Source: a bacterium (lineage in GTDB: Bacteria > Hydrothermota > Tepidihabitantia > B3-TA06). From it: a stretch of 61,732 bases of DNA. This document shows, in pieces, positions 52,674 through 61,676 of the stretch (its first letter is position 1; each line of letters starts with the position of its first letter). The stretch is taken from the NCBI GenBank assembly GCA_012517375.1, contig JAAYVC010000006.1, positions 1 to 61,732 of the forward strand, written 5' to 3'. A model generated the notes under the pieces. That model did no database searches. It was given only the letters and a program-made list of their open reading frames with translations, and had not been told where the DNA came from. A program made the position numbers and the translations under genes.

Positions 52674-53840
52674 TTATGGCTTAAGTTTTACCGTAAGGAA
52701 GTCCGATACGGCATCGGCATTCAAGGTATTTCCAGTAGCGTAAATGCTGCCGTCATTGCCAAGACAGATATCATAACCGTAATCATTCCCTCCCGAGTCG
52801 AAAAGCGTATCCCAGACCAGGATTCCTTTTGAGTCGTACTTGGCTATCATGAAGTCGTAGTTATCCGTCGAAAGGTGCGTACCCAGGAGATAGACCGAGC
52901 CCGAACCATTAGTTGCTATACTTGCTGTCGGGTTAGTGTTGTCCGACGCGTTTGTCTTCGTCCAGAGCACATTGCCGTCGGAATCGTACTTCACTATCGC
53001 GTACTCGCCTGCCGGGGCCGCGACCATTGTATAGCCTGCCACGTATACGTCGCCCTGAAGGTCAACCGCTACGCCGTGACCGTATATGCCGTCATCCGAG
53101 CCCGAATCATAAGTTTTGTTCCACTGCAGGTTACCGTTTGTGTCGAACTTCAATGTGAGAAAATCTGAACTAGCGCCCGCTCCCTCAGGCTTGGTAAAAC
53201 CGGCAACGTATACGGAGCCTGCATCATCCACGGCCACGCCGTGCGCCTGCTCGTTGTTGCCTGAATCGTAGATTTTCGACCAGAGGATGTCGCCGTCGGC
53301 ATCCGTCTTGATAAGTGCGATATCCGCGCTCGTCGCATTGACCTTGCGGCCCGCGATGTACAGGTTGCCTGAAGCGTCTGAGGCAATGTCGTAGGCGTAG
53401 GCGTGTGACATAAGCTCCTTATTCAAGACCATGTTGCCCGAAGCGTCGTACTTTATGAGCCTGATGCAGTTGACGCTGGAATCCAGACATACCGAAGCTC
53501 CGGTAACATAAACGTCACCTGCGCTTGATACGACCAGACCTAACACCTCGTCGTTGTTCGAGCTGTCGTAGGCTTTGTCCCAGATGATGGTTCCTTCGGA
53601 GTCGTACTTGAGAGTTCGGAAATCGTAGTACGTTCCATTCTTCGAGCTTCCGCCAACGTAAACGTTGCCTGATGCGTCAGCCGCGATGGCATGAGCCGCA
53701 TCATTCGTACCCGAGTCGTAGGTCTTAAACCACAAAACCTCGGCTGGTGCTTCAGGGGTGCAGTTGAGCCCGACCGATGTCACAAGGACCGATATTGTCG
53801 TCAGGAAAAAAATAATTCGTCTGTTAGCTTTAGTTGTCAT
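52674..53840 (-). CDS. SBBP-repeat beta-propeller, exported
   Basis: 388 residues. Hydrophobic N-terminus (FFLTTISVLVTSVGLNC) with a cysteine at about 27 that could be a lipoprotein site, although Asn at -1 is atypical. The rest is about seven repeats of the SBBP type (ASGNVYVGG / YDSGxNDxA), one propeller. No sorting domain, in contrast with the propellers at the window ends, so if exported it may be lipid-anchored. AAAGGAG before the ATG, own promoter. Confidence 0.82.
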   Translation of the reverse strand: MTTKANRRIIFFLTTISVLVTSVGLNCTPEAPAEVLWFKTYDSGTNDAAHAIAADASGNVYVGGSSKNGTYYDFRTLKYDSEGTIIWDKAYDSSNNDEVLGLVVSSAGDVYVTGASVCLDSSVNCIRLIKYDASGNMVLNKELMSHAYAYDIASDASGNLYIAGRKVNATSADIALIKTDADGDILWSKIYDSGNNEQAHGVAVDDAGSVYVAGFTKPEGAGASSDFLTLKFDTNGNLQWNKTYDSGSDDGIYGHGVAVDLQGDVYVAGYTMVAAPAGEYAIVKYDSDGNVLWTKTNASDNTNPTASIATNGSGSVYLLGTHLSTDNYDFMIAKYDSKGILVWDTLFDSGGNDYGYDICLGNDGSIYATGNTLNADAVSDFLTVKLKP

Positions 53841-53895
53841 AACTGTCTCCTTTAATTGTTTAAAGATGGAGCGAATCGTATAACTCGATTACTCG

Positions 53896-53923
53896 AGAAT
53901 ACTTATTCAGACTGATTTGTCAA
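53896..53923 (-). promoter_or_regulatory. Promoter of the SBBP propeller
   Basis: TTGACA (53923-53918), 16-base spacer, TATTCT (53901-53896) on the minus strand; about 55-base leader. CTCGA-GTAA-TCGAG lies at the expected transcription start. Confidence 0.72.
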
Positions 53924-53940
53924 TCTTTTTTTCAGGTTAT

Positions 53941-53966
53941 AAAAAAGGCCCCTGCGGGCCTTTTTA
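53941..53966 (-). terminator. Intrinsic terminator after the V-ATPase genes
   Basis: A 10-pair stem (AAAAAGGCCC with its inverse) and CTGC loop, with A/T tracts on both sides. It ends the V-ATPase transcript right after subunit E. Confidence 0.88.
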
Positions 53967-53984
53967 AAATGCAGAAGACCAAAT

Positions 53985-54551
53985 TCAATCCATCTTTTCT
54001 CCAGCCGGTTTAACAGGATGTTCCTCGAAAAGGATCTTCGCTAGTTCCAGGGTTAGAGCCTCGCCTAGGGATTCGACTGCAGCATCGATGCTGAAGTTGG
54101 AATCCTTGGAGCCCTTTCGGATTATTACCCCGCCCGAAATATTTGCTTCATCGGCTTTTTTCGCCCAGGGATAGGGTAGAGTATCCTTATCCTTCGAAGA
54201 AAGCAGGATGACGGAATCCTTTCCGGATTCCGTGACTATCTTTTCCAGAAGGTCTTTATACTTCTTCGATTTAGTGAAGGTTTCACGGGATTCCTTAAGG
54301 CTTTCTCTAATCATTTCATGCTTTGCTTCAAGGATCATCCGTCTTGCCTGGAGTCTTGCTTCGGAAAGTATCTCCCTGCGGATTCGTTCCTTCTCTGCTT
54401 CTACAAGTCGTGCAGTTTCCTGGGCGTATTCCTTCTTCTTAGCGTCCAGTTCGGCCTGGAATCGCGACTTGACCTCGGCGAACTCCGCCGTTATCTCTGC
54501 TACCTGTTTTTCCGCGTCAGCCAGTATCTTTGAGCTTACCTTATCGGCCAT
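53985..54551 (-). CDS. ntpE: V/A-type ATPase subunit E
   Basis: Peripheral-stalk subunit. 188 residues: a long charged N-terminal helix (to ~110) and a globular C-terminal domain with the GGVIIRKGSKDSNFSIDAAVES segment that is conserved in E subunits. Pairs with the G/H subunit of the same operon. It is the last gene before the terminator. Confidence 0.85.
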   Translation of the reverse strand: MADKVSSKILADAEKQVAEITAEFAEVKSRFQAELDAKKKEYAQETARLVEAEKERIRREILSEARLQARRMILEAKHEMIRESLKESRETFTKSKKYKDLLEKIVTESGKDSVILLSSKDKDTLPYPWAKKADEANISGGVIIRKGSKDSNFSIDAAVESLGEALTLELAKILFEEHPVKPAGEKMD

Positions 54552-54554
54552 TGC

Positions 54555-55043
<489 letters not shown>

Positions 55044-57335
55044 CTAAGTCCTCCTTGTTACGTTGATGTAACGAGTTTTCAATTCAAAAGGTTCAAATCT
55101 CAAGCCGCCTCCGGAGAAGAAGCGGGGGAAAAATTCAACGTACTGCAATCTCAGGGAGTGAACGAACGCTCCCAGGGCGCTCATCACGAGATTGTAGCCG
55201 TGCCCGATGACGAGTACGGCGAGTATCAGTATAACGGAAACAACGGGTATACCGCCCAGCATCCAGGCTATAAGGTTGAATGCTGTCGCGATGCCGGCCG
55301 TCATCATCCCGAGCGCCATCAGACGCACGTAGGAAAGGACGATGCCGAGCACGCCCGTTGCATTTGAATAGATTCCGTAGGCTCCCCACGCTATTCTCGT
55401 TCCCCAGCCCTTGAGAACCATCATCGGGAAAAGAATATTGATGATAAACACGACAATAAGGAATCCGTTCGAACCAAGTAATCCCGTAACGTAAAGGACA
55501 GTGCAGGCGAGTCCGAGCGCGCCGATGATTATCCCTGCGGCTTTCAATGTTTTCTCTGACAGGCCTTTGAATACTGTGTAGAGCCACAGCGCTCCGAGTG
55601 AGCCGAGAAGGAGTCCCTTTAGGAGCCTTCCAGGGAAGGGCAGGCCGCCTGCCGCCTTGGCAAGCGCGACCAGCCCCATCGTCACGACCGCCCAGAAGAG
55701 AATGGCGCTGGTCACCGAAGTGGGTCCGGGCCTGTTCGAAAGAACAATGGATACGCCCGCGCTCACGAGTATGAGAATAAGTAACGGCACTGACAGGAAT
55801 CCGGGGATTATGGCCATTCCCGATGCTACAAGAAGGGGCACAGAGATGAAGATGAGGAGCCAGGGCAGAGCCTCGAAAAGGGCGGCGGCTAAGTTCTTGA
55901 GCCGCAAATTGTCGAAGAACTCAATCGCAACCCCGAAGACCATCTGAAGATAGCCTGCGGCAAGGGACAGGTAAAGGAAGGGCATGGGATCCTTTATAGG
56001 GTCGAACCATGTCAAGGCGTCGCGGAACTTGACGAGCCACGGCATGCCCAGCATGTCGGGCAGGTTTCCGAACCATGAGGATGTCAGCGCGCCGCCGATG
56101 ATGGTCGTGATGCCTCCATAGAAGAGTATCCATATGAGGTTTCCCCTTATCTTTTTTACCCATATGAGAAAAGCGGCGGTCAATGTGATTATCAAGCCGT
56201 AGCCGGCATCCGTCATGCAGAGCCCGAAGAATACGGCAAAGAAAGGGGTCATGAAGGGCGTGGGGTCTGCTTCCGAACCGTCCGGCGAGCCGTAGAGATT
56301 CATGAGCATCTCGAAAGGCTTGATAACAGGGGCGTTATCGAGCGCCACAGGATACTGCTCATCCTCAGCCGGTGTAAGAGGAACTACGTCTGAGGCGGAA
56401 AACTCATGTACAATCTTCTCGAGTTTTTTTCGGTCGCGGGAACGAACCCATCCTTCTATGAAGGCCGCCTTTTCGCTTCTTGCAAGCCTTCCCGATTCCT
56501 CCTTGCGGAGTCGTTCGTTGTCGTAAAAATCAAGAGCGGTCTCGAATCCTGAAAGCTCCGCGCTCATCTGGCGCGCCTCTGTGATCAGTCCTTCCCGTCT
56601 CTCCTTGATGTTTCCCATCCTTGAGCGGCGGTGTTCTATCTCCTCCCTGATTGGTTTCGCGAATCTTTCAAGCTGAAAAGTCTTGAGTCCTGCCGATTTG
56701 ATGGCGTCCTCGACCCTTTCTGTTTCTTGAGTATGGAAGAGAACGACGTGCATTCCCCTGGACTCGTCAACACTCTCCACATCCGCCGCGGTCGCTTCGA
56801 GCATTCTCATAAATGTTAAGAATTCATCCTTTGTGGTAGCGTGAACGAATCTTGCAGACGTTTTCTTGAGATTCGTATAATCTGCAGGAGCATTCTTGAG
56901 ACCGGTCCACGGTTCCAGGAGTTCGAGTTCTGTCCTTAGTGTGCGCTCCTCCTTCTCAAGAGCCGAAGACATCTCGGTAAGTTCTCCAACACGCCTTATC
57001 TTTCGGGGAATGTCAAGTTCTGTGACACGGATGTTGAACTCGTCGAGAGGCAGTTGCGGTTTTTGGGAAAACAATCCTCCGCCTTTACGCTTTCCCGCGT
57101 AATTCGTAAGAAAAGTTATTGCCTGGCTAAGCCTTGTAAGGGTGTCCTTGACCTCTTCGGATTGCTTATCCTCCGTAGTGCGCTCTAAGCCTTCCTTGCC
57201 CTCCTCGCCTTCCTCTGTTAAGCTCGATGTTTCCGAGATATGAAGTATGCCCTCTTCCTGGAGCGTTTTAAGAAGTGCTTCACGTTCCTCTATATGAGTC
57301 GCAATGAGGACTTTTTCTACCTTTGCTGTTCCCAC
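55044..57335 (-). CDS. ntpI: V/A-type ATPase subunit I (a subunit)
   Basis: 763 residues: a soluble N-terminal half with coiled-coil arms (to ~330) and a C-terminal membrane half with about seven to eight helices. It forms the stator half-channels next to ring K. The TPFMTPFFAVFFGLCMTDAGYG segment at the start of the membrane half is typical. GTG start inside the end of the G/H gene (19-base overlap). Confidence 0.93.
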   Translation of the reverse strand: MGTAKVEKVLIATHIEEREALLKTLQEEGILHISETSSLTEEGEEGKEGLERTTEDKQSEEVKDTLTRLSQAITFLTNYAGKRKGGGLFSQKPQLPLDEFNIRVTELDIPRKIRRVGELTEMSSALEKEERTLRTELELLEPWTGLKNAPADYTNLKKTSARFVHATTKDEFLTFMRMLEATAADVESVDESRGMHVVLFHTQETERVEDAIKSAGLKTFQLERFAKPIREEIEHRRSRMGNIKERREGLITEARQMSAELSGFETALDFYDNERLRKEESGRLARSEKAAFIEGWVRSRDRKKLEKIVHEFSASDVVPLTPAEDEQYPVALDNAPVIKPFEMLMNLYGSPDGSEADPTPFMTPFFAVFFGLCMTDAGYGLIITLTAAFLIWVKKIRGNLIWILFYGGITTIIGGALTSSWFGNLPDMLGMPWLVKFRDALTWFDPIKDPMPFLYLSLAAGYLQMVFGVAIEFFDNLRLKNLAAALFEALPWLLIFISVPLLVASGMAIIPGFLSVPLLILILVSAGVSIVLSNRPGPTSVTSAILFWAVVTMGLVALAKAAGGLPFPGRLLKGLLLGSLGALWLYTVFKGLSEKTLKAAGIIIGALGLACTVLYVTGLLGSNGFLIVVFIINILFPMMVLKGWGTRIAWGAYGIYSNATGVLGIVLSYVRLMALGMMTAGIATAFNLIAWMLGGIPVVSVILILAVLVIGHGYNLVMSALGAFVHSLRLQYVEFFPRFFSGGGLRFEPFELKTRYINVTRRT

Positions 57336-57646
57336 AACTCACAAACTTTTTCGGTAACGTACTCGGCGGCTTCCGAGAGATTTTTAGATGCACGTTTCTT
57401 GAGTTCCTCCGCTTCCTTTTCGGCGTCTTTTTTGATTCTCAGGGCTTCCTCTTTTGCCTCTTCCTCCGACCGCTTCCGCGCATCATCCAGAGCCTTGTCG
57501 CGCTCTTGAGAGAGTGACTGAAGTTCCCTCTCGGAGCGCTCGGCAAACTCCTTCATCTGGTTCTCGTTTTTTTCTTCGGCGGTCTTTATCATCTCCGCCG
57601 CTTGTCTTTCGGCCTCGCGTATTTCTTTCAAGAGATCGTTAGCCAA
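57317..57646 (-). CDS. ntpG: V/A-type ATPase subunit G/H
   Basis: 109-residue peripheral-stalk helix, almost entirely Glu/Lys/Arg/Ala coiled coil (EKNENQMKEFAERSEREL and onward). The start is TTG (57646) behind AAGGAG at eight bases; longer in-frame starts would run into the promoter. First gene of the G/H-I-K-E operon. Catalytic subunits A and B, and C, D and F, are not in the window. Confidence 0.8.
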   Translation of the reverse strand: MANDLLKEIREAERQAAEMIKTAEEKNENQMKEFAERSERELQSLSQERDKALDDARKRSEEEAKEEALRIKKDAEKEAEELKKRASKNLSEAAEYVTEKVCELWEQQR

Positions 57647-57680
57647 GGGGGCACTCCTTTTTATGCTCGAGTTGAATTGA

Positions 57681-57708
57681 ATTATACGAGGCTCCAATCA
57701 ACTGTCAA
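57681..57708 (-). promoter_or_regulatory. Promoter of the V-ATPase operon
   Basis: TTGACA (57708-57703), 16-base spacer, TATAAT (57686-57681) on the minus strand: both hexamers are full consensus. Leader about 34 bases. Confidence 0.85.
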
Positions 57709-57772
57709 CCTGAAGATTCAACTCAGAAAGAATTCATCTCCGGTGTCAATCTTAACCAGTCACGCAGCAGTC

Positions 57773-57800
57773 TTGACCTGGCATGTTTAATGAGTATCAT
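57773..57800 (+). promoter_or_regulatory. Promoter of the cyclophilin pair
   Basis: TTGACC (57773-57778), 16-base spacer, TATCAT (57795-57800); 32-base leader with GGAGG. Confidence 0.7.
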
Positions 57801-57832
57801 CACGGAGATTTCGCTAACAACGGAGGCAATCG

Positions 57833-58483
57833 ATGAAGAAAATAATGATGCTTTCAATAATCTGCTTTGCAGCCTTGAGCTTGCTTAACTGCGGAGATAA
57901 AACAACCAAGAACGAGCCTGGAAAAATGGAGAATGTAGAAATGAAAAAAGGAGAACCGGATGCTTTCGGAATCGGTCGCTACACCGGTCAGTCAACCGTT
58001 ACAGACAGGCAGAAGATAGCGGCTGAGGTCAAGGACGTTGAGATACCTCTTGCGGGCACCGAAAAAGCCACCATAGAAACCAACAAGGGAACTATCATCG
58101 CTGAGCTTTACTCGAAGGATGCGCCTAAAACGGTCGCAAATTTCATTCGTCTTTCAGAGTCCGGCTTTTATGACGGGCTTATATGGCACCGCTTCGAGCC
58201 CGGGTTCGTCATTCAGGGCGGCGACCCCAAAGGCAACGGCACAGGCGATGCGGGCTACAACATTGTCTTCGAGAAGAACAGCCGCAAGCACGAACTAGGC
58301 GCTCTGGGCGTTGCCCGCTCCGAGGACCCCAACTCCGGCTCATGTCAGTTCTATATCTGTCTTTCGCCTCAGCCCGGCCTCGACGGCTCCTACGTTGTTT
58401 TCGGCAAGGTGCTTGAAGGCATGGATGTCGCCCAGAAGATTCGCGTAGGCGACGAGATCACGAAGATTTCAATCAGCAAGTAA
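57833..58483 (+). CDS. Cyclophilin-type peptidyl-prolyl isomerase 1, probable lipoprotein
   Basis: 216 residues. N-terminal signal ending LSLLNC suggests a lipid-anchored protein, though Asn at -1 is unusual. The cyclophilin core from ~75: [62 protein letters not shown]; catalytic Arg in WHRFEPGF and Gln in QFYI are kept. A short compact PPIase that probably folds exported proteins. Stop overlaps the next start (TAATG). Confidence 0.9.
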   Translation: MKKIMMLSIICFAALSLLNCGDKTTKNEPGKMENVEMKKGEPDAFGIGRYTGQSTVTDRQKIAAEVKDVEIPLAGTEKATIETNKGTIIAELYSKDAPKTVANFIRLSESGFYDGLIWHRFEPGFVIQGGDPKGNGTGDAGYNIVFEKNSRKHELGALGVARSEDPNSGSCQFYICLSPQPGLDGSYVVFGKVLEGMDVAQKIRVGDEITKISISK

Positions 58484-59061
58484 TGCGTATCTTAAAGCTC
58501 GGTTTTCTTGTTGCCTCGGCGATTCTTTTAGCGCCGGCATGCAGAAAGGTAGTGAAACCTGCGACCTCGCTCACGCCTTCCGAGCGCGTACAGCTTGCCT
58601 TGCGTGTAAAGGATTCGCCTGTTACGCTTACAGGCAAAGAGGAAGCGCACGTCGAAACGAACAAGGGTGCGTTCACGTTCAAGCTTTACTCCGACGAGGC
58701 GCCCAACACGGTTCGCAACTTCGTGCGTCTTGCAGACGCCGGCTTCTACAACGGACTCATCTGGCACCGCTACGTTGGCAGCTTCGTTATTCAGGGCGGC
58801 GACCCGTTGGGCACAGGATACGGCAACTCAGGATATACGATAGACTACGAAGAGTCCGGAATGAAGCATGACAAGGGCGCCGTAGGCATGGCTCGCGGCC
58901 CGGACAAGAACTCGGCCTCCTGCCAGTTCTACATCTGCCTTGAAGCGGCTCCAAGTTTAAACGGCAGCTACTGCGTGTTTGGAATCGTAACCGACGGCAT
59001 GAAGGTCGTAAAAGAGCTAAGAGAGCAGGATACAATAAGGAGCATTACGATTACGAGATAA
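58483..59061 (+). CDS. Cyclophilin-type peptidyl-prolyl isomerase 2, probable lipoprotein
   Basis: 192 residues, paralogue of the upstream gene and translationally coupled to it. Signal with LLAPAC lipobox (Cys 20). Core [63 protein letters not shown]. Tandem lipoprotein cyclophilins suggest an important envelope-folding task, perhaps for the many exported beta-rich proteins coded nearby (inference). Confidence 0.9.
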   Translation: MRILKLGFLVASAILLAPACRKVVKPATSLTPSERVQLALRVKDSPVTLTGKEEAHVETNKGAFTFKLYSDEAPNTVRNFVRLADAGFYNGLIWHRYVGSFVIQGGDPLGTGYGNSGYTIDYEESGMKHDKGAVGMARGPDKNSASCQFYICLEAAPSLNGSYCVFGIVTDGMKVVKELREQDTIRSITITR

Positions 59062-59130
59062 CATCCGTCTCGCTTTGTTAGAAGATAGCTGTCGTCAGTG
59101 AGAATTTTACCTCACCTCTTACAGATATAA

Positions 59131-59166
59131 AGGGCGCGCTGCCCACAGGAAGGCGCGCCCTGCACT
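59131..59166 (+). terminator. Intrinsic terminator after the cyclophilins
   Basis: AGGGCGCGC (59131-59139) pairs with GCGCGCCCT (59153-59161), followed shortly by TTTTTT. Confidence 0.88.
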
Positions 59167-59238
59167 TTTTTGTCAACTAATGGCGGAACTTCATCTCATT
59201 AGAATCAACGTACGTTCCTTCATTCCTTTGCAGTAACC

Positions 59239-59266
59239 TTGACATATGCAGTTTTTTTTTTACAAT
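59239..59266 (+). promoter_or_regulatory. Promoter with a T10 tract in the spacer
   Basis: TTGACA (59239-59244), 16-base spacer, TACAAT (59261-59266). The spacer ends in nine T residues that run into the first T of the -10 box, so slipped replication would change the spacing. Confidence 0.72.
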
Positions 59267-59276
59267 CAAGGCATAG

Positions 59277-59300
59277 ACGAGAAGCGATGAAGCTTCTCGT
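59277..59300 (+). promoter_or_regulatory. Leader hairpin before the aromatic-rich gene
   Basis: ACGAGAAGC and its exact inverse (9 pairs, 6-base loop) sit just after the transcription start. The ribosome site GGAG lies 10 bases downstream and stays free. It may stabilise the mRNA. Confidence 0.55.
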
Positions 59301-59319
59301 TCTAACCTAGGAGAAAATC

Positions 59320-59745
59320 ATGAAACCCTTAAGTATTGGAGGAAGGGCTTTACTCGTATTGCTGGTCATTGGTGCAGGTTTCGCGGCTTTTGCCAATACC
59401 GACTGGGCAGGCTACGGAACGGGCGAATGCTACGGCTACTACCCCTTTTACGTCTGGCAAGGCACTCTACAGACTGACAACCCCCCTAATTATCATTTTT
59501 GGGGCTATTGGGGTGGACAAACTAGTAACACCATAAGCTCATATCCAAACTACAACTCCGGTACAGGTAGATACGAGGTAGGACTTTCGGCGGCGAATAA
59601 GGGAACCTGGTATCGGAATTACAATTTTGGAGGATACTATACAGGCTATTATAAACCATCTGCCGATACGGCTGACGGCTACTGGTGGTATGCTCCAGAC
59701 AGCAGCAATGCCAATGGAACCTGGTGGGGCACCCTTGCGGACTGA
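59320..59745 (+). CDS. Exported aromatic- and glycine-rich protein, unknown
   Basis: 141 residues. Signal peptide (RALLVLLVIGAGFAAFA) then a mature part very rich in Tyr, Trp, Gly and Asn (e.g. YNFGGYYTGYYKPS, WGYWGGQ), with one Cys and no sorting domain. Such composition fits a small beta-sheet surface protein. No family recognised. TAGGAG before the ATG. Promoter and leader suggest strong and possibly variable expression. Confidence 0.72.
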   Translation: MKPLSIGGRALLVLLVIGAGFAAFANTDWAGYGTGECYGYYPFYVWQGTLQTDNPPNYHFWGYWGGQTSNTISSYPNYNSGTGRYEVGLSAANKGTWYRNYNFGGYYTGYYKPSADTADGYWWYAPDSSNANGTWWGTLAD

Positions 59746-59758
59746 TAATCTGTTAACT

Positions 59759-59782
59759 GGGCGGCGGATTTCACCGCCGCCC
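59759..59782 (+). terminator. GC-rich hairpin after the aromatic-rich gene
   Basis: GGGCGGCGG with its exact inverse (9 pairs, 6-base loop) right after the stop; no T-tract follows, so it may be a weak or factor-assisted terminator or a 3' stabiliser. The next promoter begins four bases later. Confidence 0.55.
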
Positions 59783-59785
59783 GGC

Positions 59786-59813
59786 TTGACATAAGATGGA
59801 TCTAAGCTATTCT
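59786..59813 (+). promoter_or_regulatory. Promoter of the right-end propeller gene
   Basis: TTGACA (59786-59791), 16-base spacer, TATTCT (59808-59813); 18-base leader with AGGAGG. Confidence 0.72.
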
Positions 59814-59831
59814 CAAACTTAGGAGGAGACA

Positions 59832-61283
59832 ATGCCGAAACGTGCTCTCTTATTCCTCTTTTCAGGTTTCTTTATCTTCGTACATGCGGGATGGATAAAG
59901 ACTTACGGCGAACATGTCGCGGTTTATGGCTTGTGGGTAGAGCGTACCTCAGACTCAGGATATATAATCGCCGGTGCAGACAACGACACCACTCACAACT
60001 TATTTACATCTAAGCCTTTCGGTGCAAGCCTTATTCTTGTTAAAACGGATTCTCTTGGCGACACATTGTGGACCAAGCTTTACAAGGACTCCCAGAATTC
60101 GTTATTTGCTTGGGGTCGCTGCATTCAAAAGACGGCAGACGGAGAGTACATCGCCACGGGTTCAGGAGGTGGTCTGTGGCTTCTGAGGCTCGACGATCAA
60201 GGCGACACGTTATGGACTAAAATGGTTAAACAAGAATATCAATCAGCCGACGGTTACTGCGTTAGATGCCTTGAGGACGGTTATGTGGTTTCAGGGCAGA
60301 TGCAGTACGAAGAACTCACTTTCTACATAATAAGATTTGATACGACAGGCGACACGCTTTGGTCGCGTTCCTACGGCCGAGGCTTTGGTACGACCATCGG
60401 TTTTTCAATTCAGCCTGCAGCCGACGGTGGATTCATTGTAACGGGTTCAGGACCGGAAAAGGGTTTGTGGATACTCAGGACCGACTCGCTTGGCGATACG
60501 CTCTGGACTAAGCTTTACAAACTTGGCGATCCTTTAACGTACGACGAGGGGCACTCTATAGAACCGACATCTGATGGAGGGTGGATAATAACGGGCGCAG
60601 TCGATTACAGCCCCGCCGAATACGGAGCAATAGCGCTCATGAAGATAGACTCTCTAGGCGACACGTTATGGACGAAGTATTACGATTACAGTGCTGCGGA
60701 CGAGGACGGTCGGTCGGTCAAACAGACGCCGGACGGCGGATTCATAGTCGTTGCGACAAAAGACTATTCAATGCTAGGCAAAGGCTCTATATGGCTTCTT
60801 AAGACCGATTCGGCGGGCGATACTCTCTGGACGCGCACGTACGGCGGCAAGCTCCAGGATCGCGGGGACTGCATTCAGCTAACTCCTGACGGAGGTTTCA
60901 TCATCACAGGTTTCACTGAATCATTCAGCCCTGACGGTTCAAAACAAGTTTTGCTCATGAAGCTCGATTCGCTGGGCCTTTTAGGAATCGCAGAACCCGT
61001 AACACCCGTAGCACCCGTCCTCCCCCTCCTAGAGATAGATAAATCTCTCGGACGAGAAGTAACCTTGCGCTATTCCAACTTCCCTCACGGCTTCCATGCC
61101 TGCATATACGACGCATCAGGAAGAAGAGTTGATGAGCTGCACTCATCACAGACTCATGGCACAATCCAATGGGGAGGAGGGCGTGGGTGTTACGGGTGTT
61201 ACGGGTGTTACGGGCCTGGAGTGTACTTCATCGTCGCTGATAGAGGTTCGAGGCAGGTCGAAAAGGTAGTGCTCGTAAAGTAG
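59832..61283 (+). CDS. Secreted beta-propeller protein with C-terminal sorting domain
   Basis: 483 residues. Signal peptide (MPKRALLFLFSGFFIFVHAG), then about seven blades each marked by T-x-DGGxIxTG and a TDSLGDTLWTKxY turn, resembling the partial gene at the left edge. A Pro/Val linker (PVTPVAPV) leads to a FlgD-like sorting domain (YDASGRRVDEL...GVYFIVAD...KVVLVK). A CYGCYGCYG insertion from a 9-base repeat interrupts the sorting domain just before GVYF. Ligand unknown; likely surface-exposed. Confidence 0.85.
   Translation: MPKRALLFLFSGFFIFVHAGWIKTYGEHVAVYGLWVERTSDSGYIIAGADNDTTHNLFTSKPFGASLILVKTDSLGDTLWTKLYKDSQNSLFAWGRCIQKTADGEYIATGSGGGLWLLRLDDQGDTLWTKMVKQEYQSADGYCVRCLEDGYVVSGQMQYEELTFYIIRFDTTGDTLWSRSYGRGFGTTIGFSIQPAADGGFIVTGSGPEKGLWILRTDSLGDTLWTKLYKLGDPLTYDEGHSIEPTSDGGWIITGAVDYSPAEYGAIALMKIDSLGDTLWTKYYDYSAADEDGRSVKQTPDGGFIVVATKDYSMLGKGSIWLLKTDSAGDTLWTRTYGGKLQDRGDCIQLTPDGGFIITGFTESFSPDGSKQVLLMKLDSLGLLGIAEPVTPVAPVLPLLEIDKSLGREVTLRYSNFPHGFHACIYDASGRRVDELHSSQTHGTIQWGGGRGCYGCYGCYGPGVYFIVADRGSRQVEKVVLVK
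60996..61020 (+). repeat. Short tandem repeat CCCGTAACA-type in the linker
   Basis: CCCGTAACA, CCCGTAGCA, CCCGTCC in a row code for the PVTPVAPV linker. The unit is the reverse complement of the repeat at 61188-61214. Confidence 0.7.
61188..61214 (+). repeat. 9-base tandem repeat (TGTTACGGG x3)
   Basis: Three exact copies of TGTTACGGG code for CYGCYGCYG inside the sorting domain. Copy number changes would keep the frame. Confidence 0.85.
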
Positions 61284-61537
61284 GTAGCACCCTCACCCAA
61301 CACTCCAACGTCATTCTGAGTCCTGCACCTGCGGGACGAAAGTCCGAAGGGCGACGCTTACGGAGCAATCGCCTTATTGAGGCTCGATATAATGATTGAG
61401 AAATAGCTGTTGTTTGATGCGAAAGCTCTTCTCGTTCCCCCTCCTCTTATCCTCCCCACGAAGGGGGAGGAAGAAACGGGAGATGGAGACGCTCCTATGG
61501 AGCAAATCCCTCTCCCGAAGGGAGAAGGATACTAAGC
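61284..61537. other. Non-coding, hairpin-rich 3' region
   Basis: No credible gene. Small hairpins are seen: GTCCTGC/GCGGGAC just after a CGTCATTCTGAG string, CCTCCCC (61451-61457) with GGGGAGG (61464-61470), and TCTCCC-GAA-GGGAGA (61511-61525). The texture is that of interspersed non-coding repeats. Confidence 0.5.
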
Positions 61538-61676
61538 CGTCATTGCGAACCTTCGAAGAAGGTGCGGCAATCTCATAGCACAAAGTTAAAAACAAACGGC
61601 TCTGCGCCGTAAAATCAAGATACTGCTATGAGATTGCCGCGTCCTAACGCCTTCGGCGTTTCTCCTCGCAATGACG
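61538..61676. repeat. MITE/REP-like palindromic element
   Basis: 139 bases bounded by exact inverses CGTCATTGCGA (61538-61548) and TCGCAATGACG (61666-61676), with a second exact inverted pair of 17 bases inside (61564-61580 and 61624-61640; ends GCGGCAATC...). It has no coding capacity. The layout matches the GTCATTGCGA...GCAATCTC family of dispersed repeats known from many bacterial genomes. Confidence 0.75.
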
